Assembly: GCA_964352215.1 (NCBI GenBank)
Contig: CAYGRE010000031.1
Coordinates: 1 to 64,000, forward strand
DNA length: 64,000 nt
Origin: CAWUKT01 sp964352215
GTDB taxonomy: Bacteria > Bacteroidota > Bacteroidia > J057 > JADKCL01
Direction: 5' to 3'
A program made the translations under genes and the position numbers. Below are positions 45,534 to 55,100 of this stretch, one piece after another; positions within the stretch are counted from its first letter, which is position 1, and each line of letters begins with the position of its first letter. The notes beneath the pieces were generated by a model. The model did not search any database. It had not been told where the DNA came from and was given only the letters and a program-made list of their open reading frames with translations.

Positions 45534-46889
45534 TCAATCCATCCAAAACCGATCCGCCAACGGAACATTTTTCTCACGTCCCACCGCAAAGGGGTTAAAT
45601 CCATAGCTGGCAAAGATATACCAGGCCCCTCCGGACAGCGCGATATTGGTATCCGCACCCGACCACAAAGGATCGCTACCATATCCGGTTCCAATATTTG
45701 AGGAGTATGGGAAGCCGAAGGCAAGCGCTGAGCTTGGGCTTTGCACCAATACCTTCTCCATTTCATTCAGGTACAAATCTGCTTCGCTCTCAAGGCCGGC
45801 GATTTTGAAAGCAAGGGCCATCTGTCCGGTTCCTTCCAGAAATACCGCATCCTGATCCTCGTCGATGTCATAGCCGGTAATCGTGGCTCCGTTAATGGTC
45901 GCTGTTTGGGTGGTCAAAAACCGGGATGCAGAATGCAAGGCTGAGACAGGGTAGTCTTCGAATATACAATAGCTCCAGGATTGGTTGTCCAGGGCATACT
46001 TATAGGGCGGATTCCCCGGCCAGGCCATCAGATTCTTATCGGCAGGGTCCCAGCGGTCATTTTCCAAAAACTGAAGCAACTGCTGGTGAAACACCCCATA
46101 GCCTTCGATCGCATTAAAGGCATCAATATTTCCCTCGGTCACCTTGTAGGTCAGCAGCGTATTGTCAGTTCCATACCCTGCGAACAAACCTCCATCGCTG
46201 TCTTGCAGTCCCAGCAACCAATTGCTGATCCCGGTTGCCAGTGCATCATAGGTCGTACTGCCCGTCGACGCTTTGTAATTGTTCAGCGCAATCAGCAGCC
46301 AGGCATTGTCACCCATCCAGCGGTGGTTACCGGGAACTCCGTTCCGGTCCCTGAATTGGGAGAAGCCCCCATTTCCGCTCAACAATTCACTATTGATCCG
46401 GGCATTAAAGAAGTCAAATATCTTTTCCGCTTTGGAGTAATCTCCCTTGAGCATAAAAACCATGGCCGCAAGCGCATTGTCATACAGGGAAACGAAATTG
46501 CCATCCTCAGAGCTCTCCAGCAAGCCATTGGGCAACTGCTGCCGGTCGAACCAATTGAAGACTAGGGTTTCATTTTGGGTTGGGGTATGGGTAGCGGTGA
46601 ATATCAAATCATCATAGTACCGGTCTACTTGGAGGCTGGCAGGATCGAAAGTATATCCGGGAAGGTTCGCGCTGATGGTGTTCTGCCCGCTTAAATCCGC
46701 CAGTGCCCAATTTCCTTGCTCATTCGTCACCGTTGTCTCTGAGCCATTTACTAAAATATTGACTCCTTCCATGCCGATCCCAAAGCCATTGGTCACCTGC
46801 CCACTCACCGCATAAGGGACAGCTATCTCCTCTTTTTTGCAGGCGGACAGAAAGATGACCAGGATTAAAAAGAGGGAGCAGTATTTCAT
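45534..46889 (-). CDS. Lipoprotein with carboxypeptidase-regulatory-like and helical-barrel domains
   Basis: 451 residues. The signal ends in lipobox FLSACKK, so it is envelope-anchored. Residues about 25-105 form a carboxypeptidase-regulatory-like Ig fold (VSGQVTNGFGIGMEGVNILV). The rest has the repeated helical pairs of an (alpha/alpha)6 barrel as in glycoside hydrolases (FVSLYDNALAAMVFMLKGDY; HRWMGDNAWLLIALNNYK; WLLGLQDSDGG). A carbohydrate-active role is plausible but the catalytic residues are not identifiable by eye. No sus-type genes adjoin. Confidence 0.82.
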   Translation of the reverse strand: MKYCSLFLILVIFLSACKKEEIAVPYAVSGQVTNGFGIGMEGVNILVNGSETTVTNEQGNWALADLSGQNTISANLPGYTFDPASLQVDRYYDDLIFTATHTPTQNETLVFNWFDRQQLPNGLLESSEDGNFVSLYDNALAAMVFMLKGDYSKAEKIFDFFNARINSELLSGNGGFSQFRDRNGVPGNHRWMGDNAWLLIALNNYKASTGSTTYDALATGISNWLLGLQDSDGGLFAGYGTDNTLLTYKVTEGNIDAFNAIEGYGVFHQQLLQFLENDRWDPADKNLMAWPGNPPYKYALDNQSWSYCIFEDYPVSALHSASRFLTTQTATINGATITGYDIDEDQDAVFLEGTGQMALAFKIAGLESEADLYLNEMEKVLVQSPSSALAFGFPYSSNIGTGYGSDPLWSGADTNIALSGGAWYIFASYGFNPFAVGREKNVPLADRFWMD

Positions 46890-46917
46890 TCGGGGGTTGG
46901 AAATGGTGCTTTTGCTT

Positions 46918-47685
46918 TTAGAACTTACCTGAATTTACCGAAACTTCCGGGACCTTTTCCGCATTGTCCCAGTGCTCGACGATTTTGCCATGCTCAAGGC
47001 GGAACACATCGACCTGGGCATAGGCCTGGGGACCAAAGTTTGCCTTGCACAAGGTGGCGACAAAATTTCCTTTCCCTACCAGCAAGACAATCTCTTCGTA
47101 AAACAAGGGGCGTTCCGATGAAAGCAACAAGGCTTTGAAAGGGGAGAGGCCATCGGGAATTTCCTTGTTGTGTTGAATGTATTCTTCTGCAATAAATTCA
47201 CCTACCCTTTCAGGGTTTCCGCCCAACATCAATACGGTTTCAATCATCTCGCGGACTACCTGCTTATTGGTTTCGGTTTGCTCCAGGTCTACAACCTCCG
47301 TTGGCCCATCCAGGGTAGTATGCCCGGAAGGCGTGGCCGGCCCATAGAGAGAAATGACATCCCAGTGCTCAATAATTTTGTCGTTTTCATCGGTCAGAAA
47401 GAAATCCGTGGTTTGCCATTCCCGTTCACCTTGGTTGATATTTTGGTAAACGTGCAGGAATACATAAGGCCCATCTTCCCAGCCCCGGATGATCTGTATA
47501 TCCCGGTCCGGACAACGCTTCAGAAATTCGGTGAAGAATTCTACAAATCCGTCCTTCCCATCCTTGACCCCAGTGCTGTGCTGGGTATAGCGGTCACCGG
47601 TGTACATTTCAACGGCTTCGCGGGGATGGCCATCGCGTATCCCGTGCATGTAAAGGTTGGTAGCGTGCTCTAGTTTTTTGCCCAT
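46918..47685 (-). CDS. Tandem SnoaL-like (NTF2-fold) protein
   Basis: 255 residues containing two NTF2-fold SnoaL-like domains. Both halves show the pattern YTGDRYTQHSTGVKDGKDGF / EEYIQHNKEIPDGLSPF and a DxFRxEHGKIVEHWD-type end (NDKIIEHWDVI; LEHGKIVEHWDNAEKVPE). Such proteins act on or bind small hydrophobic molecules; the substrate here is unknown. No signal peptide. Its start codon region overlaps the far end of the open frame of the neighbouring recombinase. Confidence 0.88.
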   Translation of the reverse strand: MGKKLEHATNLYMHGIRDGHPREAVEMYTGDRYTQHSTGVKDGKDGFVEFFTEFLKRCPDRDIQIIRGWEDGPYVFLHVYQNINQGEREWQTTDFFLTDENDKIIEHWDVISLYGPATPSGHTTLDGPTEVVDLEQTETNKQVVREMIETVLMLGGNPERVGEFIAEEYIQHNKEIPDGLSPFKALLLSSERPLFYEEIVLLVGKGNFVATLCKANFGPQAYAQVDVFRLEHGKIVEHWDNAEKVPEVSVNSGKF

Positions 47686-49664
47686 AAATACGTCCCTGAA
47701 AACAGATTATTGCGGAGAGAGCGGGATTCGAACCCGCGGTACCCTAAGGTACACCGCATTTCGAGTGCGGCCCATTCGACCACTCTGGCACCTCTCCAAT
47801 GCGAAGATAAAGGGTTTTTCGGGATTCTCTTATTTCGAAGGAATGAGGACTTTCTGCTCCCTGAAGTGATTTTTTTCACCCTGTAAATGAGGAACTTGGA
47901 ATTTTTTCTACCAGAACCCATTGAAATATTAACAACTGGTGTAAATTTGCACCGGAGGTTTGGCAGAGTGGTCGAATGCGTCGGTCTTGAAAACCGAAGT
48001 CCGTTCACGCGGACCGGGGGTTCGAATCCCTCAGCCTCCGCAGAAGGGGATTTACCTGATTCAACATCGGTAAATCCCTTCTTTTTTTGCCCTATTTTCT
48101 TGGTTAGTTGTGCGTATTGGTCGATTACGCGATTTGGTGCGGGGGTTCGAAATTTGCGGTTTTGGCCGGAAAAATGCAGACCCCTTGGAAACACCATTTT
48201 CTGTAGTCGCTGCTGATCCCGGTAAGGGTGCTTTTCCCACAATACATGCATGTTTGAGGCGATTTCGAGGCTTTTCTCTATATAATCCTGGGGGTTCGAA
48301 ATTTTATTAGACGACTTTTCCAATTGGTCCAGAATTATGAACTTATCCTCTTCAAACTGAGAATTGTATTTGTCGTAGATTTTCATGGGAATTTCCTTCT
48401 TGTATAGGCGCTCATCCAATTCATCTATTTCTGCATCGACCGCCTTCAACCGTTTTTTCAGTTCAGTAATTTCTTCCAGACTTCCTTTGTTGATTTCCTC
48501 GTATGTATCCAAGGCGGATTCCCTGGCAAAGGGTATCAACTCTTCGTGTAGCTTCAATGATCCGAGAATGTTCAGGAATTCCTCATGCAATCCCTTGGCG
48601 TTGACATTGACCTTGCAGCCAGAGGTGGGACACTTATAATAATGGTATGGAGTTGCATATTGATATTCAGCTTTCCGATTCTCTGTCTTTAGCTTCTTTG
48701 ATTTCTTCGTTCTGGAATAGGCGGTCAGCAGCTTTCCGCATTTGTCACAATAGATCAGGTTTCTAAGTGGGGTATTCGGGTATTCCTTCCCGGCTACCTT
48801 TCCTCTGTTCTGAGAATAGTTGAGTTCACCATTCAACTTGAGGAAGTTGGGTTGGGAGATCATTGGAGGGTGATTGCCTTTGACAACCCTTCCTTCCAAT
48901 GCTCGGTGAGCCATCAGCCCACAATAGAAAGGATTCTGAAAGATCTTCTTTAGCTTCTGTGGATACATGGAACAGCCAAGAGCTCGGAGCTTTTTGGTGA
49001 TTTCTGTGTTCTCCAACTTGCCTTGCAGCTTCCACTTGAAGGCTTTTTTCAGAATCATCCCTTTTTCATTGATGATGATGCTCCGCTGTCCGTCTTTGGT
49101 GATGGCTGAGTATCCATAAGGTGGCCTTGTCGGCCACTTGCCATCCTCCAGAGCTTCCCGTACTCCGTCGATCATTCTCTGCCTTCTGGTAGAGTTGTCG
49201 TACTGGCTGAATGAGAAATAGATATTTCGTTGCAATTCCCCTCCTGGGGTGAATGCCTCAGTTGGTTGGGTAATGGACTCTATCGCAATCCCTCTCTTGT
49301 TCAGTTCGCTGGCAATGTAGATGGCATTGGCACCGGACCGGGAGAAGCGGTCGAAGTTATAGACGACAATCACATGGACTCTGCGCTTTGACTTCTTGAC
49401 GAAGCTCATCATCCGTTGGAATTCCTTCCGCTCATCTGACTTGGCCGACTCGTAGGTTCCTCCAAATTCCCCGATGTGGTTGTATCCCTTCCGCTCACAA
49501 TACTCAGTACATCGTCTCATCTGAGTCGGAAGGCTGTTGTTGTTATCAGCCTGCTCCTTCGAAGAGACACGGGTATAGATGACGCTGTTCTTGACCTGGA
49601 CATTTTTGGTCACTCCATCGCTCTTGGCGAATTGACGAAACAGACTGAGATCGTTTTTACTCAT
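47670..49664 (-). CDS. Large serine recombinase whose open frame runs through two tRNA-Ser genes
   Basis: Site-specific recombinase of a mobile element. The N-terminal resolvase domain carries the catalytic Ser34 in YTRVSSKEQ, plus NFDRFSRSGANAIYI. A recombinase domain follows (RPPYGYSAITKDGQ), then a zinc ribbon (CDKCGKLL ... YKCPTSGC) and a coiled coil (EEITELKKRLKAVDAEIDEL). Family-like sequence ends near residue 530 (VFPRGLHFSGQNRKFRTP, then KKIGQKKKG), at about 48075. The remaining ~134 residues are only the translation of the tRNA terminator, the antisense of tRNA-Ser(TGA), and tRNA-Ser(CGA). The true C-terminus is thus uncertain; the gene abuts a probable attachment site. Confidence 0.88.
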   Translation of the reverse strand: MSKNDLSLFRQFAKSDGVTKNVQVKNSVIYTRVSSKEQADNNNSLPTQMRRCTEYCERKGYNHIGEFGGTYESAKSDERKEFQRMMSFVKKSKRRVHVIVVYNFDRFSRSGANAIYIASELNKRGIAIESITQPTEAFTPGGELQRNIYFSFSQYDNSTRRQRMIDGVREALEDGKWPTRPPYGYSAITKDGQRSIIINEKGMILKKAFKWKLQGKLENTEITKKLRALGCSMYPQKLKKIFQNPFYCGLMAHRALEGRVVKGNHPPMISQPNFLKLNGELNYSQNRGKVAGKEYPNTPLRNLIYCDKCGKLLTAYSRTKKSKKLKTENRKAEYQYATPYHYYKCPTSGCKVNVNAKGLHEEFLNILGSLKLHEELIPFARESALDTYEEINKGSLEEITELKKRLKAVDAEIDELDERLYKKEIPMKIYDKYNSQFEEDKFIILDQLEKSSNKISNPQDYIEKSLEIASNMHVLWEKHPYRDQQRLQKMVFPRGLHFSGQNRKFRTPAPNRVIDQYAQLTKKIGQKKKGFTDVESGKSPSAEAEGFEPPVRVNGLRFSRPTHSTTLPNLRCKFTPVVNISMGSGRKNSKFLIYRVKKITSGSRKSSFLRNKRIPKNPLSSHWRGARVVEWAALEMRCTLGYRGFESRSLRNNLFSGTYLWAKN
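47713..47797 (-). tRNA. tRNA-Ser (anticodon CGA)
   Basis: On the minus strand the gene begins GGAGAGGTGCCAGAGTGG and ends with the T-arm GGGTTCGAATCCC and acceptor TCTCTCC, with G as discriminator. The anticodon loop reads ACTCGAAAT (CGA), and a long variable arm (GTGTACCTTAGGGTACC) is typical of tRNA-Ser. The acceptor stem pairs with one G-U. The CCA end is not fully encoded. Confidence 0.95.
47921..47949 (+). promoter_or_regulatory. Promoter of tRNA-Ser(TGA)
   Basis: TTG at 47921-47923, an 18-bp spacer and TAAATTTG at 47942-47949. The -7 element ends four bases before the mature tRNA 5' end, so transcription would start at or next to G1. Confidence 0.6.
47954..48040 (+). tRNA. tRNA-Ser (anticodon TGA)
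   Basis: Begins GGAGGTTTGGCAGAGTGGTC, anticodon loop TCTTGAAAA (TGA), long variable arm, T-arm GGGGGTTCGAATCCC, and acceptor AGCCTCC with discriminator G at 48040. Divergent from tRNA-Ser(CGA) with a 156-bp spacer between their 5' ends. A strong terminator follows directly. Confidence 0.96.
48042..48088 (+). terminator. Terminator of tRNA-Ser(TGA), inside the recombinase frame
   Basis: AGAAGGG(G)ATTTACC pairs with GGTAAATCCCTTCT (14 bp with one bulged G, 12-base loop), followed by six T. The opposite strand of this hairpin is read as coding sequence by the recombinase frame. Confidence 0.88.
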
Positions 49665-49893
49665 CGGGAATGTATTTTGATAGGGATTGGTAAGTCAGGA
49701 TTGAGAACAGGCGTAGAGAGTAGCGGATTTCTTCGATCTGATCATCGGACAGGTTTTTGAATTTCTCTACTTTTCGGAGCCTTCTTGCGAAGTCTTTTGC
49801 TTTTTGCTCAGAACTCCACTCAGGACTTGGTGAATTGTACGCTAAATCGGCCTCTGGGTTGCGTTTGAATTGATTTAGGTGTGTTGCTCCCAT
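49657..49893 (-). CDS. Small protein encoded with the recombinase
   Basis: 78 residues, no recognisable family. It is charged and helical (WSSEQKAKDFARRLRKVEKF, LSDDQIEEIRYSLRLFSILT). Its stop lies eight bases inside the recombinase gene, so the two are translationally coupled and it may be an accessory or regulatory partner of the recombinase. That role is inferred only from the overlap. Confidence 0.6.
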   Translation of the reverse strand: MGATHLNQFKRNPEADLAYNSPSPEWSSEQKAKDFARRLRKVEKFKNLSDDQIEEIRYSLRLFSILTYQSLSKYIPDE

Positions 49894-49977
49894 GATTCGG
49901 ATGTTTGATCGCGGGTAGGGCTTTCCAATTTGCGAATCTGTGGTTGGAGGTGCTGAGGGGCTCTCCGTGATTATGAA

Positions 49978-50208
49978 TCAGAATTTCACTTTGAAGAGTC
50001 GCCGGATCTTTCGGGCCTTCCCGTTTTCATGGATCAGAGTTATTTCCTGGTATTTGAATCCGGGTTTGAGTTCTTGCATGTTTTTCTCAGGAGAGTGGTA
50101 TTCTGTTCCCTGGACCCGATTGATGCTCCCTTGGCTGAGGAACACTTCGAGCTTGGTCAAATTTTTCCTCTTGAGCAGTGATAGGATTTTGTCTTCGGCT
50201 TCTGTCAT
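49978..50208 (-). CDS. Small hypothetical protein
   Basis: 76 residues: an acidic/helical start (TEAEDKILSLLKRKNLTKLE) and a basic end (ENGKARKIRRLFKVKF). No family recognised. It lies upstream of the recombinase pair in the same orientation. Codon pattern looks plausible, but support is limited to the intact frame and position. Confidence 0.45.
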   Translation of the reverse strand: MTEAEDKILSLLKRKNLTKLEVFLSQGSINRVQGTEYHSPEKNMQELKPGFKYQEITLIHENGKARKIRRLFKVKF

Positions 50209-50943
50209 CTTCTCTTTGCTTTTAGGTTTTTGTATTGCGCCCTTGATTTGGCGATGCTCAAAGTTGATTTGAAACCAGGTCTAATCGGTCTCTCGGATTT
50301 CTCCGGGGGGAGAATCGGATTGTTCTAATCGGACCTTGGGGGCTCTGTTTGACGATTTTGGGGTGATACACCCAGAGAATGAGTGCATGTGGTTGGTGGG
50401 GATTTGACTTCTGTTTGCTCAGGGATCGATCAGAATAGCCCTTTGCTGATGGCTTGGGGAGTTGTGGCTTGTACTGGTGGGGAGTGGGTTGATATTGCAT
50501 ATAAGGGGCAATATCTGATTGAGAACTGATTAGCTTTTCAAAAATGGTTAATCGATACCAATTATGGTTAAAAAGGAAAATCTATGTCATTCAATTGGAA
50601 GTGGCTTTGGGAAAATGACAAGCTATATCAGGACGGTTTTTCATGACGATACAAGCAGTTAGTTCGATTGTACTAAATCCGATTGCGACACCTTTCTCCG
50701 CAATGTTCCACATTCTTTCAGCATCCCTACACGATCTTGACAGGGTAATGTGTCTCTTTACAAAAGCGTTTTGATTCTCTGGGGTAAACCCCAAAAATTG
50801 ATGATCGGAGCCAATAGGGATAGATCGTGTCTCCGGGGGAGAATAGGAATGCTGTAAAAACACAGCGTAATGAGTGAATTTTCACCAGCCAGCAATCCAG
50901 GCACGTTGCCTGTGGAGGGTGGCAGAAAATTAAAAACACTCAG
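50209..50943. other. 735-bp region without a confident gene
   Basis: Two minus-strand frames are open (50258-50500, Pro/Gln/Lys-rich, ATG start; 50591-50863, GTG start, with a plausible helical end ERMWNIAEKGVAIGFS). Neither has recognisable homology features, and I call neither with confidence. Between them, at 50544-50571, an AT-rich stretch has two copies of ATGGTTAA, possibly promoter or operator DNA. Confidence 0.4.
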
Positions 50944-51873
50944 ATGAACACCAACAACAATGTTCAAGACGAAATCATTGAAGCTCTCAAGATGAATCCC
51001 GAAGATATTCATTATCAAGATTCATTGCCCCCTGAAGAAAGTCCACTCAGTTATCCGGTAGCAGAGAAGCACTTCGAAGATCCTCCAAGACAAGAAGAGC
51101 CCGCAAAAGAGGTGGACAATGGACATGCGATGATGATGGCGGATGTCATTCTCGGAGCAGCGAACAATATCATCGAAGTCGGAGGCGGGTTCTTTATCAA
51201 GATCAAGACCGATGCTTCTTTTCTGGAATATGAAGAGCTCGTCCAAGTGATAGACGAACAGAATCAGAGAAATATCAAACGACTGATTTTGGACGAAGGA
51301 GACAAAGCTATGCTCCGTCCTCTTCTGGCTCAAGTTCTGAAAGCTCGCCAAAAAGTTCTTTCTCCTGAACACCAGTTGCTAATTGCGGGGGTATCTATTC
51401 TGATCAAGAAAGCTCAATTGGTGATGGAAGTTCGGGCAGAGAATCAGATATTGACCGAACGGATTCTGAATATCATCCAGCAAGAGAGCCAACCTAAGCC
51501 GGAACCAATGCCTTATCAGAATCCTTTTCAAGAATCCAAGCAGGAAGAGATTGCTAGAGAAGCTGAGATTGAAACTGAACGTCCATTTTCAGATCAAGTA
51601 CAAGAATCAAAGCAGGAGGAGATAACAAGAGAAGCTGAGATGGAAACCCAAAACGTATCTTCTGATCAAGAAGGAACTGAATCGGTTACAGAGATGCAGG
51701 GAAAAACCGAAACCATGGATCAAGACCTGAAACCAGAATCTGAACCAAAGCTAAGTCGCCAGGAACGTCGTCGAGAGGAACGAAAAGCCAGGAAAGCCGA
51801 TGTCAGTCTTCAGAATGGAAAACCAGATAGCTCAAATCAGAAAGAGAGAACAGAACATGAAGATCAAACCTGA
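50944..51873 (+). CDS. Acidic protein with internal repeat, unknown function
   Basis: 309 residues, no signal peptide. A central conserved-looking domain (about residues 60-180) contains ILGAANNIIEVGGGFFIKIK and DEGDKAMLRPLLAQVLKARQ. The C-terminal third is Glu/Gln-rich and holds a tandem repeat (QESKQEEIAREAEIETE at about 196, QESKQEEITREAEMETQ at about 219), then a basic patch RQERRREERKARKA. It may be an element-borne DNA- or protein-binding factor, but I know of no assigned function. Converges on and overlaps the HTH gene by 10 bp. Confidence 0.75.
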   Translation: MNTNNNVQDEIIEALKMNPEDIHYQDSLPPEESPLSYPVAEKHFEDPPRQEEPAKEVDNGHAMMMADVILGAANNIIEVGGGFFIKIKTDASFLEYEELVQVIDEQNQRNIKRLILDEGDKAMLRPLLAQVLKARQKVLSPEHQLLIAGVSILIKKAQLVMEVRAENQILTERILNIIQQESQPKPEPMPYQNPFQESKQEEIAREAEIETERPFSDQVQESKQEEITREAEMETQNVSSDQEGTESVTEMQGKTETMDQDLKPESEPKLSRQERRREERKARKADVSLQNGKPDSSNQKERTEHEDQT

Positions 51874-52181
51874 TCATCCTCTCTCAATTGCTCTCTTGCC
51901 TTCTGAAAGATCTCAGGGTCTTTGAGGGCGGCTGGATCAACCAAAATCCCAAGGATTGGGCCATTGGATTTGCCGGGATCAGAATAGACGGAGAAGAAAT
52001 TGACACCGAGGAAATTTCCCGCTTTGGTCAGATAATCGGTTCGCCAAGAGGCTTCGTTTAGCATTCGGGAAAGAGTACTCGGAGAAACGCCAAGGTGATT
52101 GGCCAGTGCAACCTGAGATTTAGCCTCTTTTGCCATTTGGCTGCGTACCCTTTCTCCATCGTGGATCTTAGGCGTTTTCAT
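51864..52181 (-). CDS. Small HTH regulator coupled to the T9SS surface protein gene
   Basis: 105 residues with a lambda-repressor/XRE-like helix-turn-helix (SQVALANHLGVSPSTLSRML). Its layout (short lead, HTH, then LTKAGNFLGVNFFSVY) matches that of the HTH protein at 59750. The ATG at 52181 overlaps the stop of the upstream 1064-residue gene (ATGA), so it is translated with that gene. Upstream in-frame codons to 52244 would lie within the other gene. Regulatory target unknown; the surface protein gene is a natural candidate. Confidence 0.78.
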   Translation of the reverse strand: MKTPKIHDGERVRSQMAKEAKSQVALANHLGVSPSTLSRMLNEASWRTDYLTKAGNFLGVNFFSVYSDPGKSNGPILGILVDPAALKDPEIFQKAREQLREDDQV

Positions 52182-55100
52182 TTCCGACGAATGGTTAAGC
52201 CGCCTTTTTGCAGTTCCTGACCTTGCTGATCTCTGACCAACCACCAGTAGACACCATCGGGAACCGTTCCACCGTCCCAGCTTGAGGTAGCGCCCATGCG
52301 GTGAACTTCACCTCCGGCCCGGTTAAAGACAAGAACCTCGAATTGGTTGGGATTGATCTGATCCCGCCATAGCACCTGCCACAGATCGTTCTTTCCATCT
52401 CCGTTTGGGGTGATGACTTCTGGAATGAAAAAGGGTGCTTCGAGAAAGAGGTAAGTCGCTTTCAGCGTATCTCCCTGGCAGCCCTCGGTCGTCGGTACTG
52501 CGAGGAATTGATAACGTGCCGGATCAAGACTGAAGGCTTCGCCAGTAATGGGCATCGAGGTTCCTATTCCAGAACTGAACAGTTCAAGCATTCCGGTTCC
52601 GATCTGTTCCAATCGATTCGATAAGGACCAATTGACCATTGTTCGGTCTAAGTCTGATTCAAGAGTCAACGATTGTAATCCCGATTCGAGGATCGTTCCA
52701 GCGGGAGGCTCTATGCTGAGATGAGGACGATCCAGAACGGAAATCGTCTGAGTGATGGAATCTGTGCACCCAAATACATTCTCTATGATCCCGGTCAATT
52801 GATCTCCATGAGAAAGACTGTCCAGGTCAATGCGGAAGAAGGTGGAGTCAAGAAGGTATCCGTTCAATAGAAACCGAAAGCTGACTCCATCGATGGCGGT
52901 TAATATGGCACTGATTTCTTCACCTGTGCAGATGCTCGTATCTGGCAAGACCTTGAGGGTTGCTGATTGAGGTAGAGGGTGAATGGTGATACTGGCTGAA
53001 TCAATGGCCGGACAATAGCTGTCCGTTTGGCTGAGGACTGTAAATGTTCCGGCTTGACTCTGGCTAGGGATGACGGTTCCATTGGGGGAAATGGCTAGAT
53101 CTGTTGATGCACTGAAGCTAATTCCCGCAGTTGGTTGTAGGAGGATATCAGGAGCTATTGGTCCTTGATCCTGACAGACTTCATCTATCTGATAGGAGAA
53201 GTCGAGGAAGGGAGCCTCAAGGATGAAAAACGAGTCAACCGGATCAATGGCACATGGATTGGCAATGTCGTATTTCACGGTGTAGGGTCCACCTGATTGC
53301 ATCAATGAAAGGTCCAATGCTCCTGTGATTGGGTTCAGAAAGACGACTCCGGCGGAGCCGAGATAAGCCCCTGAAGAGTCAGTACCAAGTTGGGGTAATG
53401 GAGGCGAAACCTCCCGGCAAAAAGAATCCGCAGGATACGTCAAGGTAGGGGTTCCCGGAAAGTCAAGGATCAGAACGTTGGTCGAATAACTGGTTTGGCA
53501 ACTACCTATGAAGCTATATGACACTTCATAGAATCCGGGGATGGACCCTTGAAGGTCGATCAAGCCCGAAGTTGAGTCAAGAACCAAACCGGGATCGGAG
53601 GTCGAAAAGAATCCTCCGTTTGAAGTGACTGTGGGAAGTGGGGGGCTATCAGTTTTACAGAACTGCGAGGCGGGGTAGGTGAAAAAGGCGTTCACTGAAT
53701 TGTTGATCTGTACGGTATCGATAAGAGAATCAGGACAGGTTCCGGGGCTAGTGTATTGAATGAAATGGATTCCCGGACCGCTGGCAATGATATCGATTCG
53801 ACCGATGCTGTCAACTACGGTATTAGCTGACAAGGCTTGAAAGATGCCGCCTCCATCTCCAAAGATGAGCGGGGTCGGGTTGGGATCTCCGAGGCAGTAG
53901 AAATCAGGGGCATAAGCGAAGTTTGCATTCCCTGATTCTATGACCGATAGGTAATCATAGGCAGTATCGGAGCAAAACACATCCGAAACGATGTGCTGGA
54001 TCAGATAGGTTCGGTTTGAAGCAAGGGTTCCCGAAATCGGGATCAAAGGCTGAGAATCGGCATAGATCACTATTCCCTGGTCCAACACCTGGAAAACGCC
54101 CTGCACATTAACCGAATCCACCAACAGCACCGAATCTCTATCGCATATTTCCTCTGGCAGAATGACAAATGAAGCATCGGGCAAGGTGTCGATACTCAGA
54201 TTCAGAGCTACGGTTGCTGTATCCGGGCAGACTCCCGGACTGACATATATCACTGTGTAGTTTCCCGGTTGACTCAAGGCAGGGTCAATGACTCCATTTG
54301 AATCCAACACCAGAGAATTTGGAAGGGCTACAAAGTTGCCTCCTGATTGACCACTCATGAAAAGCGGAGCAATCGGAGATTGATTAGGGCAGATGTGTTG
54401 AAATGGCCCTTGATAGGGAATAGGGTATCCAACCAAAACACTGTCCTGTGCCAGGATTTCAATCGTAATCTGTGCTGAATCAACACATGGATCGGCCACC
54501 CCATATTCCAATTGGTAAACTCCCGGAGGACTAGTACCCAGATCAATCAGTCCCAGTGAATCATCTATCAGGACCAAATTTGAATCCGAACAGATGAATT
54601 GCCCTCCAATTGGAAACAGGGTTCCGGTATCAGCGAGTACATACCCTGATGGGCAGTAACTCGCTGAATTTCCACCTGAATATCTCGCCACTGCATTTGT
54701 CATGGGCAGGATGTCCACCTGGAAAGAGTAAGTATCTGGACAGACTGCATGAGTGGTAGTATAGAGGAAGGATTGACCGGAACCAACTGCACCGGGATGG
54801 AGCAATATTTCTCCATTGGGCTGGACCAAGAAGCCGGGAGTCGCAGTGTAGCAACAGAAGCTCCCCAATGTATCAGTAGTGGTGAAGATCGAAGGAAGGG
54901 GATTGCTATCCCCAAGGCAAAAGCGTGAATCAGGATAAGTGATATCTACAAAATCTCCAGTCAGGCATATTGTATCGACTGTGAGATAGGGGAATTGACC
55001 AAAGGAATTGGAGATGTATTTGATCAGATAGAGCGGAAGACAAGTATCACCCACAAATCTATCAGGGATTTGAAAGATCAGGGTATCTACAGACGGATTG

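Noticed and set aside
50258..50500. 80-codon minus-strand frame, Pro/Gln/Lys-rich
   Set aside because: Composition looks like translated non-coding DNA and no homology pattern is visible; not listed as a gene.
50591..50863. 90-codon minus-strand frame with GTG start
   Set aside because: The C-terminal half looks faintly protein-like, but there is no motif, RBS or coupling to support it.
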